Origin: Pedobacter yonginensis
GTDB taxonomy: Bacteria; Bacteroidota; Bacteroidia; Sphingobacteriales; Sphingobacteriaceae
DNA length: 64,000 bases
Assembly (NCBI RefSeq): GCF_003173595.1
Contig: NZ_QGNZ01000003.1
Span: 372,001 to 436,000 of the forward strand
Direction: 5' to 3'
Of the stretch, positions 18,856 through 29,597 are shown in pieces. Position numbers and translations under genes: made by a program. Positions within the stretch are counted from its first letter, which is position 1, and the number at the start of each line of letters is the position of its first letter. The notes below the pieces were generated by a model, which saw nothing but the letters and a program-made list of their open reading frames with translations, was not told where the DNA came from and did not search any database.

Positions 18856-21816
18856 TTATTCAATAATTAAAATCAAGCCTTTCCCCTTTTCAATAGAGAT
18901 ACCTTCACTTCCCATATAATTTTGAGCTGCCTGAAATTTTTCGATAGCAGGAACAGAAATCTTGGCCTTACTGGCATCTAATCCCAATTTATTCCAATCT
19001 AAAGTTAAATTTACTACGGTATCGTTTTCCGCCCAACTTGCAATTGCAATGAGTGCCTTACCCGGCTTTTTATACACAGTAGCCAATATTTTTGGGTTAT
19101 CTGTTTTCGCGGGCGAATTATCGCTCCAATAACCAATCATAGACGAACCTTTCATCCCGAAAGCGTCCCACACTTTCCAAAGTGGTTTAGGATCGCTACC
19201 AGGATTCCAACCCAGTCTGCTGGTCATACCATAAATCAATCCACGCCATTGGTTACCATTATCCTGCAACATTTCGCCCATTAAACCAAAAGGTACACCA
19301 CTTACTTCAGTTAAAAAGAAATCTGGATTGTTTGTCTCATAATCGAAATATTCGCCAAACCAAAGCCGATTTAGGTAAGGAAAATGCTCCATGTATAAAA
19401 TGGCGCTGTTATTAAATCCATCGTTTTTATTGTACTGATTTGCAGAATGTAAATCGATGATACCTGGATGCCCGTTGTTCGTTAACACCCGCTTGATCCT
19501 TTTCATCGTTACCCGATCAAAAGCAACATCATCCAAATAAACCCCATCAATGCCAACATTATTGGTTAACCAATTCATCCCTTCCACATAATAGTTGTGC
19601 CAGCGATTCATCCCGCTGTTGATGATGGCAGCATCCTTAATCTGTGGCACAAACCAAGCTGCGATGTAATTAGTATCCAAATGTTCTTGCAACCAGCTAA
19701 AACCACCGCCTTTACCCGCTGAATAAACTTCCATTCCTAAACTTCTTAAGGCAGGTAACTCGTAAGCATGGTTGGAAAGTTCTCGAACAGTATTGTAAAT
19801 CTTAACTTTCAGCCCTTTGTTATGTGCTTCATCAATATAAGCCTTCATTTTTTTCGATTCAATAAATGGATAATTAATCCAAGGATTGATGGGTGTTGCA
19901 TGATGTATGTTTACTACTGTCGCACCAGTTGCTTTGATAGAATCTAAATTCCCATACTTGTGGTAAAAACGATTCTCCCATTGGAAATCGGTATCCAACA
20001 AATGAAAAGGGGTAATGAGCAAGTTGAAATTGTAGTAAAGTACCTCCCCCTTTCTCATGCTTCTAGCACCAGTAAAATTATCGGCGAGCATAGAACTTCC
20101 CTTGATATTAATTTGGATACCTCCCTTATTGTCATTGCCCCAAGATTTGGGCAAGCGCAATGGTTTTTGCAAGTAGAAGTTTGTATTGAGCGGGCGAACG
20201 TAATGCTCATCCCTTAAATTGTAATAAAGCCCTGCATTTACGTTTCCAATCCAAACAGCATCCTGATTTTTATGTGCCACATCCCATTTCCATCTAAGAG
20301 TATCTGGCCTTAGCCCGCCCTTTTCACCAAGCCCCATTAAATATTTTGTTGATCTTTTATCAAATGGAATGTGGAAATCAATGTTACTGAAATCGACATC
20401 GTTTAACGCCGTAACTTTAACTTCATAGTGCACATACCCATCAAACTCCAAACTGGCCTCTAAATCCATTTTTAGGTTAGGAGATGTGTTGGCTGCTGTC
20501 CACTTTACAGTGCCAGATTCTTTAGAAATTATGCTAAAATTACTTGAAACAAATTTCTCTTGTGTTTTTGGCGTATTGTAAAAATGAAAGTGGATGGGTT
20601 CTGCCAATAAGTTATTTGGTTTTTCGGTGTATGCCGTCATTTCAGAATTAAAAAACGTTTGAATCTGCTTTGGAAATCCATCCGTATTTATTTCGAATTT
20701 CCTACCCAATAAAGAAATTATGTTTCCATTCACTTGCAACGATGTATATGGCGCTACAACTGTGTTTTGCTGAGCCAAAGTAGAATTTAGCCAAGTTAGG
20801 CGGGTTTGTTTATTCGGCGTTGATACCCCGCCGTCAGGTAAGATTTTGCTTCCAATCGTCAGTTTAACATCTACTGGATATGATTTACCCTCAGCCTTTA
20901 CAAAAAATTTACCTGTATATAAACCAGCGATTGTTTGCTTCGGAACATTAACGGTAATCCACAAGGCTTGTACATTCCCCAAAGAAAGGCTAATCCTTTT
21001 CTTTAATGGCCTACCATCATAGGTGATTCCATCAGTATTTATGCAGCTTATGTTTTTTGAAGATATAATTTTACCATTGGACGATTTCAAATCACCCAAA
21101 ATCACTTCTACATTGTTGAGGTCTCTTAATGCAAAAACGCCTAATTGTAAAGCATAGTTTTCGCCCTTTTCGGCAAAGCCAGTAAATGAATTTGATGCGC
21201 CCTTAACGATCCAGCGATAAGGTAAATCCTTAACCATCTTTATTGGAAACATTCTGTCCTCTGGAAATATCAAAAATGGTTTCCCCTTGTGCTGAGCTTT
21301 TAAGGCATTTGTTTCCTTCGCCGTCGCAATGATCTCCATCGGATAAAAAGAATTAAATGCATCAGTGGATTGAAGGGCTATAACCGTACAGTTAACCGAG
21401 GTGTGCTTCGATTTACTCACTTGCTGCGAATCAGATTTTAAATAGATACCCTTGGGATAATTGTTCCGTCCTTCATCTTGATAAGGCATGTAGTAAACGT
21501 AATATTTACCTTTTTTTGGGGCATCAAAATAAACATCAACACCTTCCCTGCTAAAATTGGCTAAACCCTCAATAGAAACCTTGTTTCCTTCAGAATCATG
21601 AATAATGACCTTTTTTAACTCTGGGTGTTCATCTCTCCTTCTCCAATTAATTTTTGCATGAGCAATTTTGCCGGGACCGTTAAATTGAAGCATCGCCCTA
21701 TGGTTGCCTAAAGAATCTGGATTCCATGCATTATTGCCATTGGAATATTGATGAATTTGACCGAAAACAGCTAAATGAGAGAATAGCGCGATTATTAGAA
21801 AAAACCTAAATTTCAT
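18856..21816 (-). CDS. Large secreted glycoside-hydrolase-like protein
   Basis: 986 residues from the ATG at 21816, chosen because a signal peptide follows (MKFRFFLIIALFSHLAVFGQ); the frame is open to 21912 but that part looks like leader. The N-terminal third is beta-rich and lectin-like. The C-terminal half reads as a TIM barrel with candidate acid residues in GIDGVYLDDVAFDR and IIDLHSANQ. This organisation fits the DUF6067-type glycoside hydrolase group of Bacteroidota, which act on extracellular or periplasmic polysaccharides. The family call is from memory of motifs; the substrate is unknown. No SusC/SusD pair is nearby, so it is an orphan enzyme rather than part of a utilisation locus. 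Confidence 0.72.
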   Translation of the reverse strand: MKFRFFLIIALFSHLAVFGQIHQYSNGNNAWNPDSLGNHRAMLQFNGPGKIAHAKINWRRRDEHPELKKVIIHDSEGNKVSIEGLANFSREGVDVYFDAPKKGKYYVYYMPYQDEGRNNYPKGIYLKSDSQQVSKSKHTSVNCTVIALQSTDAFNSFYPMEIIATAKETNALKAQHKGKPFLIFPEDRMFPIKMVKDLPYRWIVKGASNSFTGFAEKGENYALQLGVFALRDLNNVEVILGDLKSSNGKIISSKNISCINTDGITYDGRPLKKRISLSLGNVQALWITVNVPKQTIAGLYTGKFFVKAEGKSYPVDVKLTIGSKILPDGGVSTPNKQTRLTWLNSTLAQQNTVVAPYTSLQVNGNIISLLGRKFEINTDGFPKQIQTFFNSEMTAYTEKPNNLLAEPIHFHFYNTPKTQEKFVSSNFSIISKESGTVKWTAANTSPNLKMDLEASLEFDGYVHYEVKVTALNDVDFSNIDFHIPFDKRSTKYLMGLGEKGGLRPDTLRWKWDVAHKNQDAVWIGNVNAGLYYNLRDEHYVRPLNTNFYLQKPLRLPKSWGNDNKGGIQINIKGSSMLADNFTGARSMRKGEVLYYNFNLLITPFHLLDTDFQWENRFYHKYGNLDSIKATGATVVNIHHATPINPWINYPFIESKKMKAYIDEAHNKGLKVKIYNTVRELSNHAYELPALRSLGMEVYSAGKGGGFSWLQEHLDTNYIAAWFVPQIKDAAIINSGMNRWHNYYVEGMNWLTNNVGIDGVYLDDVAFDRVTMKRIKRVLTNNGHPGIIDLHSANQYNKNDGFNNSAILYMEHFPYLNRLWFGEYFDYETNNPDFFLTEVSGVPFGLMGEMLQDNGNQWRGLIYGMTSRLGWNPGSDPKPLWKVWDAFGMKGSSMIGYWSDNSPAKTDNPKILATVYKKPGKALIAIASWAENDTVVNLTLDWNKLGLDASKAKISVPAIEKFQAAQNYMGSEGISIEKGKGLILIIE

Positions 21817-21947
21817 TTCAAATTTATTTGAAGCTAATTTATAGATAGCATTCCTAAAAAGCACTATGTAATGAAAATATGAGAGAAACTTTTGTCCTAT
21901 TTCCCAAAACAATGGGAGTTATGAAAGAATCATTCCGATTTAGGCAC

Positions 21948-21979
21948 AAAAAAAAGTCCTGCTCTTTTGAACAGGACTT
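21948..21979 (-). terminator. Terminator of the S10-spc-alpha ribosomal operon
   Basis: On the minus strand: AAGTCCTG, 10-nt loop, CAGGACTT, running into eight T residues. It lies 22 bp after the rplQ stop and marks the end of the operon that starts at the rplC promoter. Confidence 0.92.
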
Positions 21980-22000
21980 AATACTTTAAGGGGAATTAGA

Positions 22001-22525
22001 TTATTCTCCTTTTGGCTCTTCAGTTGCAGGAGCTTCTTCAGCAGGAGCAGCTTCTTCAGTAACTTCTGCTTTCGCTTCAGTAGCTTTAGGTGCAGCAGCA
22101 GCTTTACTTCTACCACGACGAGTTGTTTTCTTTTCTTCTTTAACTTCTACGTCTTTACCGTAAACTGTATTGTAATCTACCAATTCAATTAAAGCCATTT
22201 CAGCGTTATCACCTAAACGGTTGTTTAATTTAATGATACGAGTATATCCACCCGGACGATTTGCAACTTTCTCAGCAATTTCGCGGAATAAAATAGTTAC
22301 TACTTCTTTATCTTGTAAGTAAGCGAACACTGTACGACGAGAGTGAGTTGTATCATTTTTTGATTTTGTGATAATTGGCTCAACATAAGTACGTAAAGCT
22401 TTAGCTTTAGCTAAAGTTGTTGTAATTCTTTTGTGCAAAATAAGTGATGATGCCATGTTGGCTAACATCGCCTTTCTGTGGCTTGCGGTTCTACCTAAGT
22501 GGTTTACTTTTTTACCGTGTCTCAT
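22001..22525 (-). CDS. rplQ: 50S ribosomal protein L17
   Basis: 174 residues. The first 115 ([21 protein letters not shown] onward) are standard L17. The C-terminal 50 are a low-complexity Ala/Glu-rich tail with a basic [13 protein letters not shown] segment, common as an L17 extension in Bacteroidota. L17 binds 23S rRNA near the exit tunnel. It is the last gene of the alpha segment, 121 bp after rpoA and 22 bp before the operon terminator. Confidence 0.97.
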   Translation of the reverse strand: MRHGKKVNHLGRTASHRKAMLANMASSLILHKRITTTLAKAKALRTYVEPIITKSKNDTTHSRRTVFAYLQDKEVVTILFREIAEKVANRPGGYTRIIKLNNRLGDNAEMALIELVDYNTVYGKDVEVKEEKKTTRRGRSKAAAAPKATEAKAEVTEEAAPAEEAPATEEPKGE

Positions 22526-22646
22526 TGTTTTTTAATTGAGTGCATACCGTCTCTTACCGAGGGAATTATGCACTGTGAAAAATTATTTATTTTAGTTGGG
22601 TTTCTAACAGATGCCTAAGCATCAAAATAAAAACTTACGACTAATC

Positions 22647-23639
22647 TTACTCTTCGTCTAACTTGAATTTAGACAGGTTCATACCGAATGATAAACCTTT
22701 TGATTTTACAAGCTCTTGAATCTCTGTTAAAGATTTTTTACCAAAGTTTCTGAATTTTAACATATCAGCAACATCGTAAGAAACTAAATCAGCTAAAGTG
22801 CGGATATCAGCAGCTTTTAAGCAATTTAATGCTCTAACTGAAAGATCCATATCTACCAATTCAGTTTTAAGGATTTTACGCATATGTAAAATTTCCTCAT
22901 CAACTTCTTTAGTTTCCTCTTTAGCTTGAGATTCTAATACCAAGTTCTCGTCAGAGAATAACATAAAGTGTTGGATAAGAATCTTAGCCGCCTCTTTTAA
23001 TGCTTCTTCTGGGTGAATTGAACCATCAGTAGAAATATCTAATACCAATTTCTCATAATCCGTTTTTTGTTCAACACGGAAATTTTCAATTGTGTATTTA
23101 ACGTTTTTCATTGGTGTGTAGATCGAATCGATAGCGATAACACCTACAACAGCATCAGCAACTTTATTTTCTTCAGCAGGAACATAACCACGACCTTTGT
23201 TGATGGTTAATTCCACTTCTAAAGTTACAGATTTGTCCATATTGCAAATTACATGCTCAGGATTTAAAACTGTAAAGTTGTTAGAGAATTTAGTAATATC
23301 ACCAGCTTTGAATTGATCTTGACCGTTAACAATGATGAAAACTTTTTCAGCATCACCAGAATCACCAGTTTTTTTGAAACGTACTTGTTTCAAGTTCAAA
23401 ATGATATCAGTTAAATCTTCTACAACACCTTTCATGGTAGAAAACTCATGAGAAACGCCTGAAAAACGAATAGTAGTAATAGCATAACCTTCTAATGAAG
23501 AAAGTAAAATTCTTCTTAAGGCATTACCAATTGTTACACCGAAACCGGGCTCTAAAGGACGAAATTCAAATATGCCATCGAAATCAGTTGATTTCTGCAT
23601 GATCACTTTGTCTGGTTTCTGAAATGCTAAAATTGCCAT
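22647..23639 (-). CDS. rpoA: RNA polymerase alpha subunit
   Basis: 330 residues. The N-terminal dimerisation/assembly domain contains [25 protein letters not shown]. An acidic linker follows, then a C-terminal domain with the helix-hairpin-helix region ([23 protein letters not shown] motif, about 285-305) that contacts UP elements and activators. The protein forms a dimer that seeds RNA polymerase assembly. Placement between rpsD and rplQ is the conserved bacterial alpha-operon order. Confidence 0.98.
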   Translation of the reverse strand: MAILAFQKPDKVIMQKSTDFDGIFEFRPLEPGFGVTIGNALRRILLSSLEGYAITTIRFSGVSHEFSTMKGVVEDLTDIILNLKQVRFKKTGDSGDAEKVFIIVNGQDQFKAGDITKFSNNFTVLNPEHVICNMDKSVTLEVELTINKGRGYVPAEENKVADAVVGVIAIDSIYTPMKNVKYTIENFRVEQKTDYEKLVLDISTDGSIHPEEALKEAAKILIQHFMLFSDENLVLESQAKEETKEVDEEILHMRKILKTELVDMDLSVRALNCLKAADIRTLADLVSYDVADMLKFRNFGKKSLTEIQELVKSKGLSFGMNLSKFKLDEE

Positions 23640-23724
23640 TTATATTTTTTTAAATTCGTTATTGAATATATAGTAACATGAAAAAAGTTAATTACCCTTT
23701 CGAGGTAATTAACTAGATCATTTA

Positions 23725-24333
23725 TTACTTTGAGTATAACTCGATGATTAAGTTTTCCTTAATGTTTTCAGGAATCTCGTCGCGTTGTGGATAAGTTAAG
23801 AACTTACCTGTTAACTCTCCAGCATTCCACTCTAACCAAGCAAATTTATTAATTGTTCTGCCTGCAACTGAGTTACTAATTGATTCTAAAGATTTAGATT
23901 TCTCACGAACCGCAATCACATCACCAGCTTTTAACTGATATGAAGGGATATTTACAACTTCACCATTCACGGTTACGTGTTTATGGCTAACTAACTGGCG
24001 TGCACCAGAACGGGTTGTTGAAATACCTAAACGGTAAACTGTATTATCTAAACGTGCTTCTAATAATTGAAGTAAGTTATCTCCAGTGATACCTGCACGT
24101 GAAGATGCTTTTTTAAACAAGTTACTGAACTGTTTTTCCAATACACCATAAGTGTATTTTACTTTTTGCTTCTCCATTAACTGGATTGCATATTCAGATT
24201 GTTTTCCTCTTCTTTTTGATGAGCCATGTTGCCCAGGAGGATAATTTTTTCTGTCTAACACTTTATCAGGACCGAAGATTGGTTCTCTGAATTTACGTGC
24301 AATTTTACTTTTTGGGCCTGTATATCTTGCCAT
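23725..24333 (-). CDS. rpsD: 30S ribosomal protein S4
   Basis: 202 residues ([20 protein letters not shown]). It includes the S4 RNA-binding domain ([15 protein letters not shown] to [11 protein letters not shown]). The N-terminus has no CxxC zinc motif, so this is the zinc-free form. S4 is a primary 16S rRNA binder and, in many bacteria, the translational repressor of the alpha operon. Order rpsM-rpsK-rpsD-rpoA-rplQ is intact. Confidence 0.98.
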   Translation of the reverse strand: MARYTGPKSKIARKFREPIFGPDKVLDRKNYPPGQHGSSKRRGKQSEYAIQLMEKQKVKYTYGVLEKQFSNLFKKASSRAGITGDNLLQLLEARLDNTVYRLGISTTRSGARQLVSHKHVTVNGEVVNIPSYQLKAGDVIAVREKSKSLESISNSVAGRTINKFAWLEWNAGELTGKFLTYPQRDEIPENIKENLIIELYSK

Positions 24334-24394
24334 TTTTGTTGTTTTTTAAAGTATCATTCAACCTGTAGCTGAAGATTCTTAGCTTTAAAATTAA

Positions 24395-24784
24395 TTAAAC
24401 TCTTCTCTTTTTAGGAGGACGACATCCGTTGTGTGGAAGTGGAGTGATATCTTTGATAGATAAAACTTCAATACCTGCTACTTGTAAAGTTCTGATTGCA
24501 GATTCACGACCTGAACCTGGACCTTTTACAAATACTTCAACTTTACGTAAACCTAAGTCAAACGCAACTTTACCGCAATCTGAAGCTGCTTGACCAGCTG
24601 CATATGGTGTGTTCTTTTTAGAACCTTTAAAGCCCATTTTACCAGCTGACGACCATGAAATGGTTTGTCCGCCGTTGTTTGTTAAGGTAACGATGATGTT
24701 GTTGAAAGTAGCATTGATATGAGCCTGACCAACAGGTTCGATTACAACGATACGTTTTTTGGTTACTTTTTTACTCTTAGCCAT
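24395..24784 (-). CDS. rpsK: 30S ribosomal protein S11
   Basis: 129 residues with the S11 signature ([18 protein letters not shown] near 22-39) and the conserved basic C-terminus ([12 protein letters not shown]). It forms part of the 30S platform near the mRNA exit site. A 152-bp spacer with inverted repeats separates it from rpsM, unlike the tight spacing elsewhere in the operon. Confidence 0.98.
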   Translation of the reverse strand: MAKSKKVTKKRIVVIEPVGQAHINATFNNIIVTLTNNGGQTISWSSAGKMGFKGSKKNTPYAAGQAASDCGKVAFDLGLRKVEVFVKGPGSGRESAIRTLQVAGIEVLSIKDITPLPHNGCRPPKKRRV

Positions 24785-24936
24785 TTTTTCTTTTAGATTT
24801 TAGATATGAGACTTGAGGCATGGAGATTTCCCTACCCCGACACTCAGTATCCTACTTTTTCTCTTTTATTCCAGATTTGAGCAGATAATCAAGATATGGT
24901 TCCCACATCTAAAATCTCACATCTCCTATCTATCTA
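24785..24936. repeat. rpsM-rpsK spacer with long inverted repeat
   Basis: 152 bp without a gene. Contains a perfect 11-bp inverted repeat, AGATTTTAGAT (24795-24805) and ATCTAAAATCT (24907-24917), and further T-G-A-G-A-type words on one arm with their complements on the other. It could fold as one long imperfect hairpin within the transcript. Confidence 0.55.
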
Positions 24937-25314
24937 TTACTTAGTAGCTTTTTTCTTGTTAGCAACTGTTTTTCTCTTACCCTTACGAGTACGTGAGTTG
25001 TTTTTAGTACGCTGACCACGAGAAGGTAAACCTTTTCTGTGACGTAAACCACGGTAACAACCAATATCCATTAAACGTTTGATGTTTAACTGAACCTCTG
25101 AACGTAAAGCACCTTCTACTTTAATTTCATCGTTAATCATGGTACGGATTGCTGACAATTCATCATCAGACCAATCTTGTACTTTTTTGTTTACGTCGAT
25201 TCCTGCTGTAGTTAAAATACGTTGTGCAGTTGTTTTTCCTATACCGTAGATATAAGTTAAACCAATCTCTCCTCTTTTGTTTCTTGGTAAATCAATACCT
25301 GAAATCCTTGCCAT
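24937..25314 (-). CDS. rpsM: 30S ribosomal protein S13
   Basis: 125 residues ([21 protein letters not shown]). It has the helix-two-turn-helix and the basic C-terminal tail ([17 protein letters not shown]) that reaches the P-site tRNA. S13 also contacts L5 across the subunit bridge. It is first gene of the alpha segment, 69 bp after rpmJ. Confidence 0.98.
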   Translation of the reverse strand: MARISGIDLPRNKRGEIGLTYIYGIGKTTAQRILTTAGIDVNKKVQDWSDDELSAIRTMINDEIKVEGALRSEVQLNIKRLMDIGCYRGLRHRKGLPSRGQRTKNNSRTRKGKRKTVANKKKATK

Positions 25315-25383
25315 ATTTGTTTATGTTTTTAAGTAACTCCGAACGGCGGGCCACCGTTGTGCGGTACATTACAATAGTTTTAA

Positions 25384-25500
25384 TTACCCTTGACGTTGCT
25401 TGTATTTAGGATTTTTCTTGTTAATAACGTAAAGTTTACCTTTACGGCGAATAATCTTGCAATCAGCGCTACGTTTTTTAATTGATGATCTAACTTTCAT
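25384..25500 (-). CDS. rpmJ: 50S ribosomal protein L36, zinc-free form
   Basis: A 38-residue gene, ATG at 25500 and TAA at 25384. It begins [19 protein letters not shown] and ends NPKYKQRQG. Of the four metal ligands of zinc-type L36 (three Cys, one His) only Cys14 remains; the others are Ser, Asn and Tyr, so it cannot bind zinc in the usual way. It lies 1 bp after infA and before rpsM, the conserved infA-rpmJ-rpsM order. Confidence 0.95.
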   Translation of the reverse strand: MKVRSSIKKRSADCKIIRRKGKLYVINKKNPKYKQRQG

Positions 25501-25501
25501 T

Positions 25502-25720
25502 TTATTTATATCTATAAGTGATGCGACCTTTTGTTAAATCATACGGCGACATCTCTAATTTTACTTTATCCCCAGGAAGAATTTTGATGTAGTGCATCCT
25601 CATCTTACCTGAAATGTGCGCAATAATTTCATGTCCGTTTTCGAGTTCAACTCTAAACATAGCATTAGATAATGCTTCTCGTATTACTCCGTCTTGTTCA
25701 ATTGAGGCTTGTTTAGCCAT
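25502..25720 (-). CDS. infA: Translation initiation factor IF-1
   Basis: 72 residues, a single OB-fold of the S1 type ([20 protein letters not shown], then [23 protein letters not shown]). IF-1 occupies the A site of the 30S subunit during initiation. It is located between map and rpmJ in the usual spc-alpha junction. Confidence 0.98.
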   Translation of the reverse strand: MAKQASIEQDGVIREALSNAMFRVELENGHEIIAHISGKMRMHYIKILPGDKVKLEMSPYDLTKGRITYRYK

Positions 25721-25791
25721 ATTTTATTGATTGTTACTTAATTAGCTGCTTCTAAACAGGGTTGCAAAATTAAATAAAAATTTTTAATTTT

Positions 25792-26577
25792 TTATTTTTT
25801 TTGTTGTAAAACTTCTTCTATTATTGAAAAGGTCGATAGAACGTCTGCTTTGCCCTTTTTTACTGCTATTGTGTGCTCAAAATGTGCCGATGGTTTATTG
25901 TCTTTACTCGTAACTGTCCAGCCATCACTATGAAAGATAATACCTGCAAGGCCTGCGTTAATCATCGGCTCAATTGCAATAACCATCCCTTCTTCAAGTT
26001 TTGGTCCGCTTCCTCGTTTTCCATAGTTAGGAACTTCTGGTTTCTCGTGGAGATTTATGCCAACACCATGCCCAACAAGTTCTCTTACCACACCAAATCC
26101 ATTCGCCTCTGCATGCTGTTGAATGGCAAAGCCGATATCGCCAACACGCATGCCAACTACTGCCTTTTCAATCCCCAATTCCAAACAACGTTTAGTAACC
26201 TCAACTAATCTTTGCTTTTCTGCATCTATTTCTCCAATGGAGAACGTAAAGGCCGAATCGCCGAAATAATTGTTTTTAATTACGCCACAATCGACTGAAA
26301 TCAAATCACCCTCTTGGATGACGTACTCACTTGGAAAGCCGTGAACAACTTGTTCATTTGGTGAAATACATAAAGAGTTTGGAAAGCCGTTATAGTTTAA
26401 AAATGCAGGGATTGCTCCGTGATCAAGAATAAACTCATAAGCTAACTTATCCAACTCATTTGTTGTTATGCCTGCTTTAATAACTTTTGCCACTTCGGCC
26501 AAAGCTTTCGAAACCAGTAAAGAACTTTCCCTTATTAACTCAATCTCTTCCAGAGATTTGTAACAAACTTTAGACAC
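25792..26577 (-). CDS. map: Type I methionine aminopeptidase
   Basis: 261 residues. The metal ligands of the pita-bread fold are visible: Asp in LISVDCGVIKNNYFGDSAF, His in GHGVGINLHEKPEVPNYG, Glu in VIAIEPM and Glu in the C-terminal segment. HFEHTIAV provides the substrate-binding histidine region. It removes initiator methionine from nascent proteins, so its position between secY and infA is functional as well as conserved. There is no N-terminal extension, as expected for type Ia. Confidence 0.97.
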   Translation of the reverse strand: MSKVCYKSLEEIELIRESSLLVSKALAEVAKVIKAGITTNELDKLAYEFILDHGAIPAFLNYNGFPNSLCISPNEQVVHGFPSEYVIQEGDLISVDCGVIKNNYFGDSAFTFSIGEIDAEKQRLVEVTKRCLELGIEKAVVGMRVGDIGFAIQQHAEANGFGVVRELVGHGVGINLHEKPEVPNYGKRGSGPKLEEGMVIAIEPMINAGLAGIIFHSDGWTVTSKDNKPSAHFEHTIAVKKGKADVLSTFSIIEEVLQQKK

Positions 26578-26586
26578 TTAAATTGC

Positions 26587-27927
26587 CTACAAAGCTGCGT
26601 TGCTACTTGCAGCAGGTACACCTGTTCTGCCAGTAACTCTGCCCGTTTTCATTAAACCGTCGTAGTGACGCATTAATAGATAACTTTCAATTTGTTGTAA
26701 AGTATCTAAAACCACACCCACTAAAATTAATAGTGATGTACCTCCGAAGAAATGCGCAAATTCTTGCTTAATTCCGAACTTAACTGCAATTGATGGAAGT
26801 ATAGCGATAATGGCTAAAAATACTGCACCCGGAAAAGTGATCTTAGAAATTACATCATCAATAAAAGTTGAAGTTGCAAAACCAGGTTTAACACCAGGGA
26901 TAAAACCACCATTTTTCTTCATATCATCACTCATTTGAGTTGGATTTACTGTAATTGCAGTATAGAAGAAAGTGAATGCAATAATTAAAAACGCAAAAGT
27001 TAAGCTATAAGCTAACGACGTGGTATTGCTAAATTGAATTAACCATGATCCTTGTAAAGAAGGAACAAACTGCATCAAAGCACCTGGTATAAACATCAAC
27101 GCTTGTGCAAAGATGATTGGCATAACACCAGCAGCATTTACCTTTAAAGGAATGTACTGACGAACACCACCAAACTGACGGTTACCAACTATTTTTTTAG
27201 CGTATTGTACTGGCACTTTACGTACACCTTGAACAATTAAAATGGTAAACATCACCACAGCAAATAGAGCAACAATTTCTAAAACTAAAGCAACTGGTCC
27301 TCCACCTTCACTAGCTGAACCTACACGAGCACTAAACTCTTGACTGATTGCAACCGGTAAACGAGCGATAATACCAACCATGATAATTAGTGACGTACCG
27401 TTACCAATACCTTTATCTGTGATCTTCTCACCCAACCACATTACGAATAATGTACCTGCGGTTAATACGAAAGTTGATAAAACTAAAAATAATGTATTCG
27501 GTAATAAAATAGCTTCTGCAGGAACCTGAGTTTTAACATAACCTACTGATTGAACGATTGTAATCGCTACCGTTAGGTAACGGGTAATCTGGTTCATTTT
27601 TTTTCTGCCACTTTCGCCTTCCTTTTGCATCTTTTGGAAAGAAGGAACAGCAATACCTAACAATTGCACCACAATTGATGCAGAGATATAAGGCATTACC
27701 CCTAAAGCCAAGATAGACACACGAGAGAAAGAACCCCCAGCAAACATATCGAGTAAGCCTAAGATTCCTGATTTTTCGTTATTGCCTAAAGCTGTTGGAT
27801 CTACACCTGGCAAAACCACGTGAGATACGAAACGGTACACCAAAAGAATTAAGAGCGTAAACAATATACGCTCTTTTAATTCTTGAATTTTCCAGATATT
27901 ACTTAAAGTAGTAAATAGCTTCTTCAT
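26587..27927 (-). CDS. secY: Protein translocase subunit SecY
   Basis: 446 residues with ten hydrophobic helices. The plug and first periplasmic region include GGSFSRVSILALGVMPYISAS. The cytoplasmic loop with basic RKVPVQYAKK, which contacts SecA and the ribosome, is present. It forms the inner-membrane channel with SecE and SecG, which are not in the window. It sits 8 bp after rplO. Confidence 0.98.
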   Translation of the reverse strand: MKKLFTTLSNIWKIQELKERILFTLLILLVYRFVSHVVLPGVDPTALGNNEKSGILGLLDMFAGGSFSRVSILALGVMPYISASIVVQLLGIAVPSFQKMQKEGESGRKKMNQITRYLTVAITIVQSVGYVKTQVPAEAILLPNTLFLVLSTFVLTAGTLFVMWLGEKITDKGIGNGTSLIIMVGIIARLPVAISQEFSARVGSASEGGGPVALVLEIVALFAVVMFTILIVQGVRKVPVQYAKKIVGNRQFGGVRQYIPLKVNAAGVMPIIFAQALMFIPGALMQFVPSLQGSWLIQFSNTTSLAYSLTFAFLIIAFTFFYTAITVNPTQMSDDMKKNGGFIPGVKPGFATSTFIDDVISKITFPGAVFLAIIAILPSIAVKFGIKQEFAHFFGGTSLLILVGVVLDTLQQIESYLLMRHYDGLMKTGRVTGRTGVPAASSNAAL

Positions 27928-27935
27928 TTAATAAT

Positions 27936-28382
27936 TTACAATTTTACAATTGAACCACCTGCAGCTTCAATAGCTTTTTGTGCGGTTGCAGAAAACGCAT
28001 GTGCTGTAATATCTAATTTTGCTTTTACTTCACCACGACCTAGAATTTTTACTAGATCATTTTTTGAAGCTAAACCATGCTCTTGTAAAGCAGCAAAATC
28101 AATCGTTGTTAAGCTAAATTTATCAGCTAAGCTTTGTAATACGTCTAAGTTTACACCTACATATTCTGTACGGTTAATTGGTTTAAAACCAACTTTAGGT
28201 ACACGACGCTGTAAAGGCATTTGACCACCTTCAAAACCGATCTTAGTTTTGTGACCTGAACGAGAACCCGCACCTTTATGACCACGAGTTGAAGTTCCAC
28301 CACGACCCGAACCAGTACCACGACCAATTCTTTTACTGTTTTTTACTGAACCTGTAGCAGGTTTTAAATTACTTAAATTCAT
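27936..28382 (-). CDS. rplO: 50S ribosomal protein L15
   Basis: 148 residues from the ATG at 28382 ([20 protein letters not shown]). The longer frame to 28427 has no L15 similarity. The glycine/arginine-rich N-terminal extension ([21 protein letters not shown]) threads into 23S rRNA, and a globular C-terminal domain follows. It is in the order rpmD-rplO-secY. Confidence 0.97.
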   Translation of the reverse strand: MNLSNLKPATGSVKNSKRIGRGTGSGRGGTSTRGHKGAGSRSGHKTKIGFEGGQMPLQRRVPKVGFKPINRTEYVGVNLDVLQSLADKFSLTTIDFAALQEHGLASKNDLVKILGRGEVKAKLDITAHAFSATAQKAIEAAGGSIVKL

Positions 28383-28517
28383 TTTTTTGAATTTGTGTTG
28401 CCCTTCGCTTTCACTAAACAGGTACAACGATAAATAAATAATGATTGAATTTTGAATGGTTGAATAGTTGCAATATGCTTATCCCCTCACTCAAAACTCA
28501 TTCATCTTATAATTCTC

Positions 28518-28697
28518 TTAAATTGCTTCGATTGCGATTAAGTGATTCACTTTGCGAATCATTCCAATAATCTGTGGAGTAGCCTCAACTTCTACACTTT
28601 GGTTCATTTTAGATAAACCCAAAGCTTGAACAGTTCTTTTTTGGCGTTCGCTTCTATCGATAATACTTTTTACTTGTGTTATTTTGATCTTAGCCAT
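28518..28697 (-). CDS. rpmD: 50S ribosomal protein L30
   Basis: A 59-residue gene, ATG at 28697, stop TAA at 28518. It begins MAKIKITQVKSIIDRSERQK and contains RTVQALGLSK and IIGMIRKVNHLI, the L30 pattern. The start lies 4 bp after the rpsE stop. The 135 bp to rplO have no further gene. Confidence 0.96.
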   Translation of the reverse strand: MAKIKITQVKSIIDRSERQKRTVQALGLSKMNQSVEVEATPQIIGMIRKVNHLIAIEAI

Positions 28698-28701
28698 GAT
28701 A

Positions 28702-29220
28702 TTATCCGTTAAATACTTTGTTTAAATCTATACCACGAGTTTGAGCTACTGTATAAGCATCACGCATTTTTGTTAATGCATCAACAGTTGCTTTTACCAC
28801 GTTGTGTGGGTTAGATGAACCTTTAGATTTTGCCAATACGTTATGCACGCCAGCACTTTCTAATACAGCACGCATTGCACCACCAGCAATTACACCTGTA
28901 CCTACTGCTGCTGGTTTGATTAAAACAAAACCACCAGAGAATTTACCGATTTGCTCGTGAGGAACAGTACCGTTTAAAATTGGAACTTTAACTAAGTTCT
29001 TTTTAGCATCATCCACACCTTTAGCGATTGCTTCAGTTACTTCTTTCGCTTTACCTAAACCGAAACCAACAACGCCGTTTTCATCTCCAACAACAACAAT
29101 TGCTGAGAAGCTGAAAGTACGACCACCTTTGGTAACTTTGGCAACACGTTGTATACTAACCAAACGATCCTTTAACTCGATATCGGTGGTTTTTACTCTT
29201 TTTATATTGATAGTTGACAT
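28702..29220 (-). CDS. rpsE: 30S ribosomal protein S5
   Basis: 172 residues. It has the double-stranded RNA-binding-like N-terminal domain ([20 protein letters not shown]) and the C-terminal domain with [20 protein letters not shown]5 helps keep decoding accuracy together with S4 and S12. It is between rplR and rpmD. Confidence 0.98.
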   Translation of the reverse strand: MSTINIKRVKTTDIELKDRLVSIQRVAKVTKGGRTFSFSAIVVVGDENGVVGFGLGKAKEVTEAIAKGVDDAKKNLVKVPILNGTVPHEQIGKFSGGFVLIKPAAVGTGVIAGGAMRAVLESAGVHNVLAKSKGSSNPHNVVKATVDALTKMRDAYTVAQTRGIDLNKVFNG

Positions 29221-29238
29221 CTTACTTTTTTCTTCAGA

Positions 29239-29592
29239 TTAAAATACTAAACCAGCTTCGCGAGCACCTTCTGCCAACGATTTAACACGTCCGTGATATA
29301 AGTAGCCGTTTCTATCGAAAACAACTTCTTTAACACCTGCAGCAATTGCTTTTTCGGCAACTAATTTGCCTACAGCTACTGATTGATCGCTTTTATTTCC
29401 AGTTCCTGCAAAATCTTTCGATAATGAAGATGCTGAAGCTATTGTTGTACCGGTTACATCGTTAATTACCTGAGCATAAATACCTTTATTGCTTCTATAA
29501 ACAGATAACCTTGGGCGTTCTTCCGAACCAGTAAGTCTTTTTCTGATCCCTTTTTTAATACGATCTCTTCTTGATAATTTTTTACCTGCCAT
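29239..29592 (-). CDS. rplR: 50S ribosomal protein L18
   Basis: 117 residues ([20 protein letters not shown], later [16 protein letters not shown] and [20 protein letters not shown]). L18 binds 5S rRNA with L5 and L25. It starts 5 bp after rplF and ends 18 bp before rpsE. Confidence 0.98.
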   Translation of the reverse strand: MAGKKLSRRDRIKKGIRKRLTGSEERPRLSVYRSNKGIYAQVINDVTGTTIASASSLSKDFAGTGNKSDQSVAVGKLVAEKAIAAGVKEVVFDRNGYLYHGRVKSLAEGAREAGLVF

Positions 29593-29597
29593 GATTA

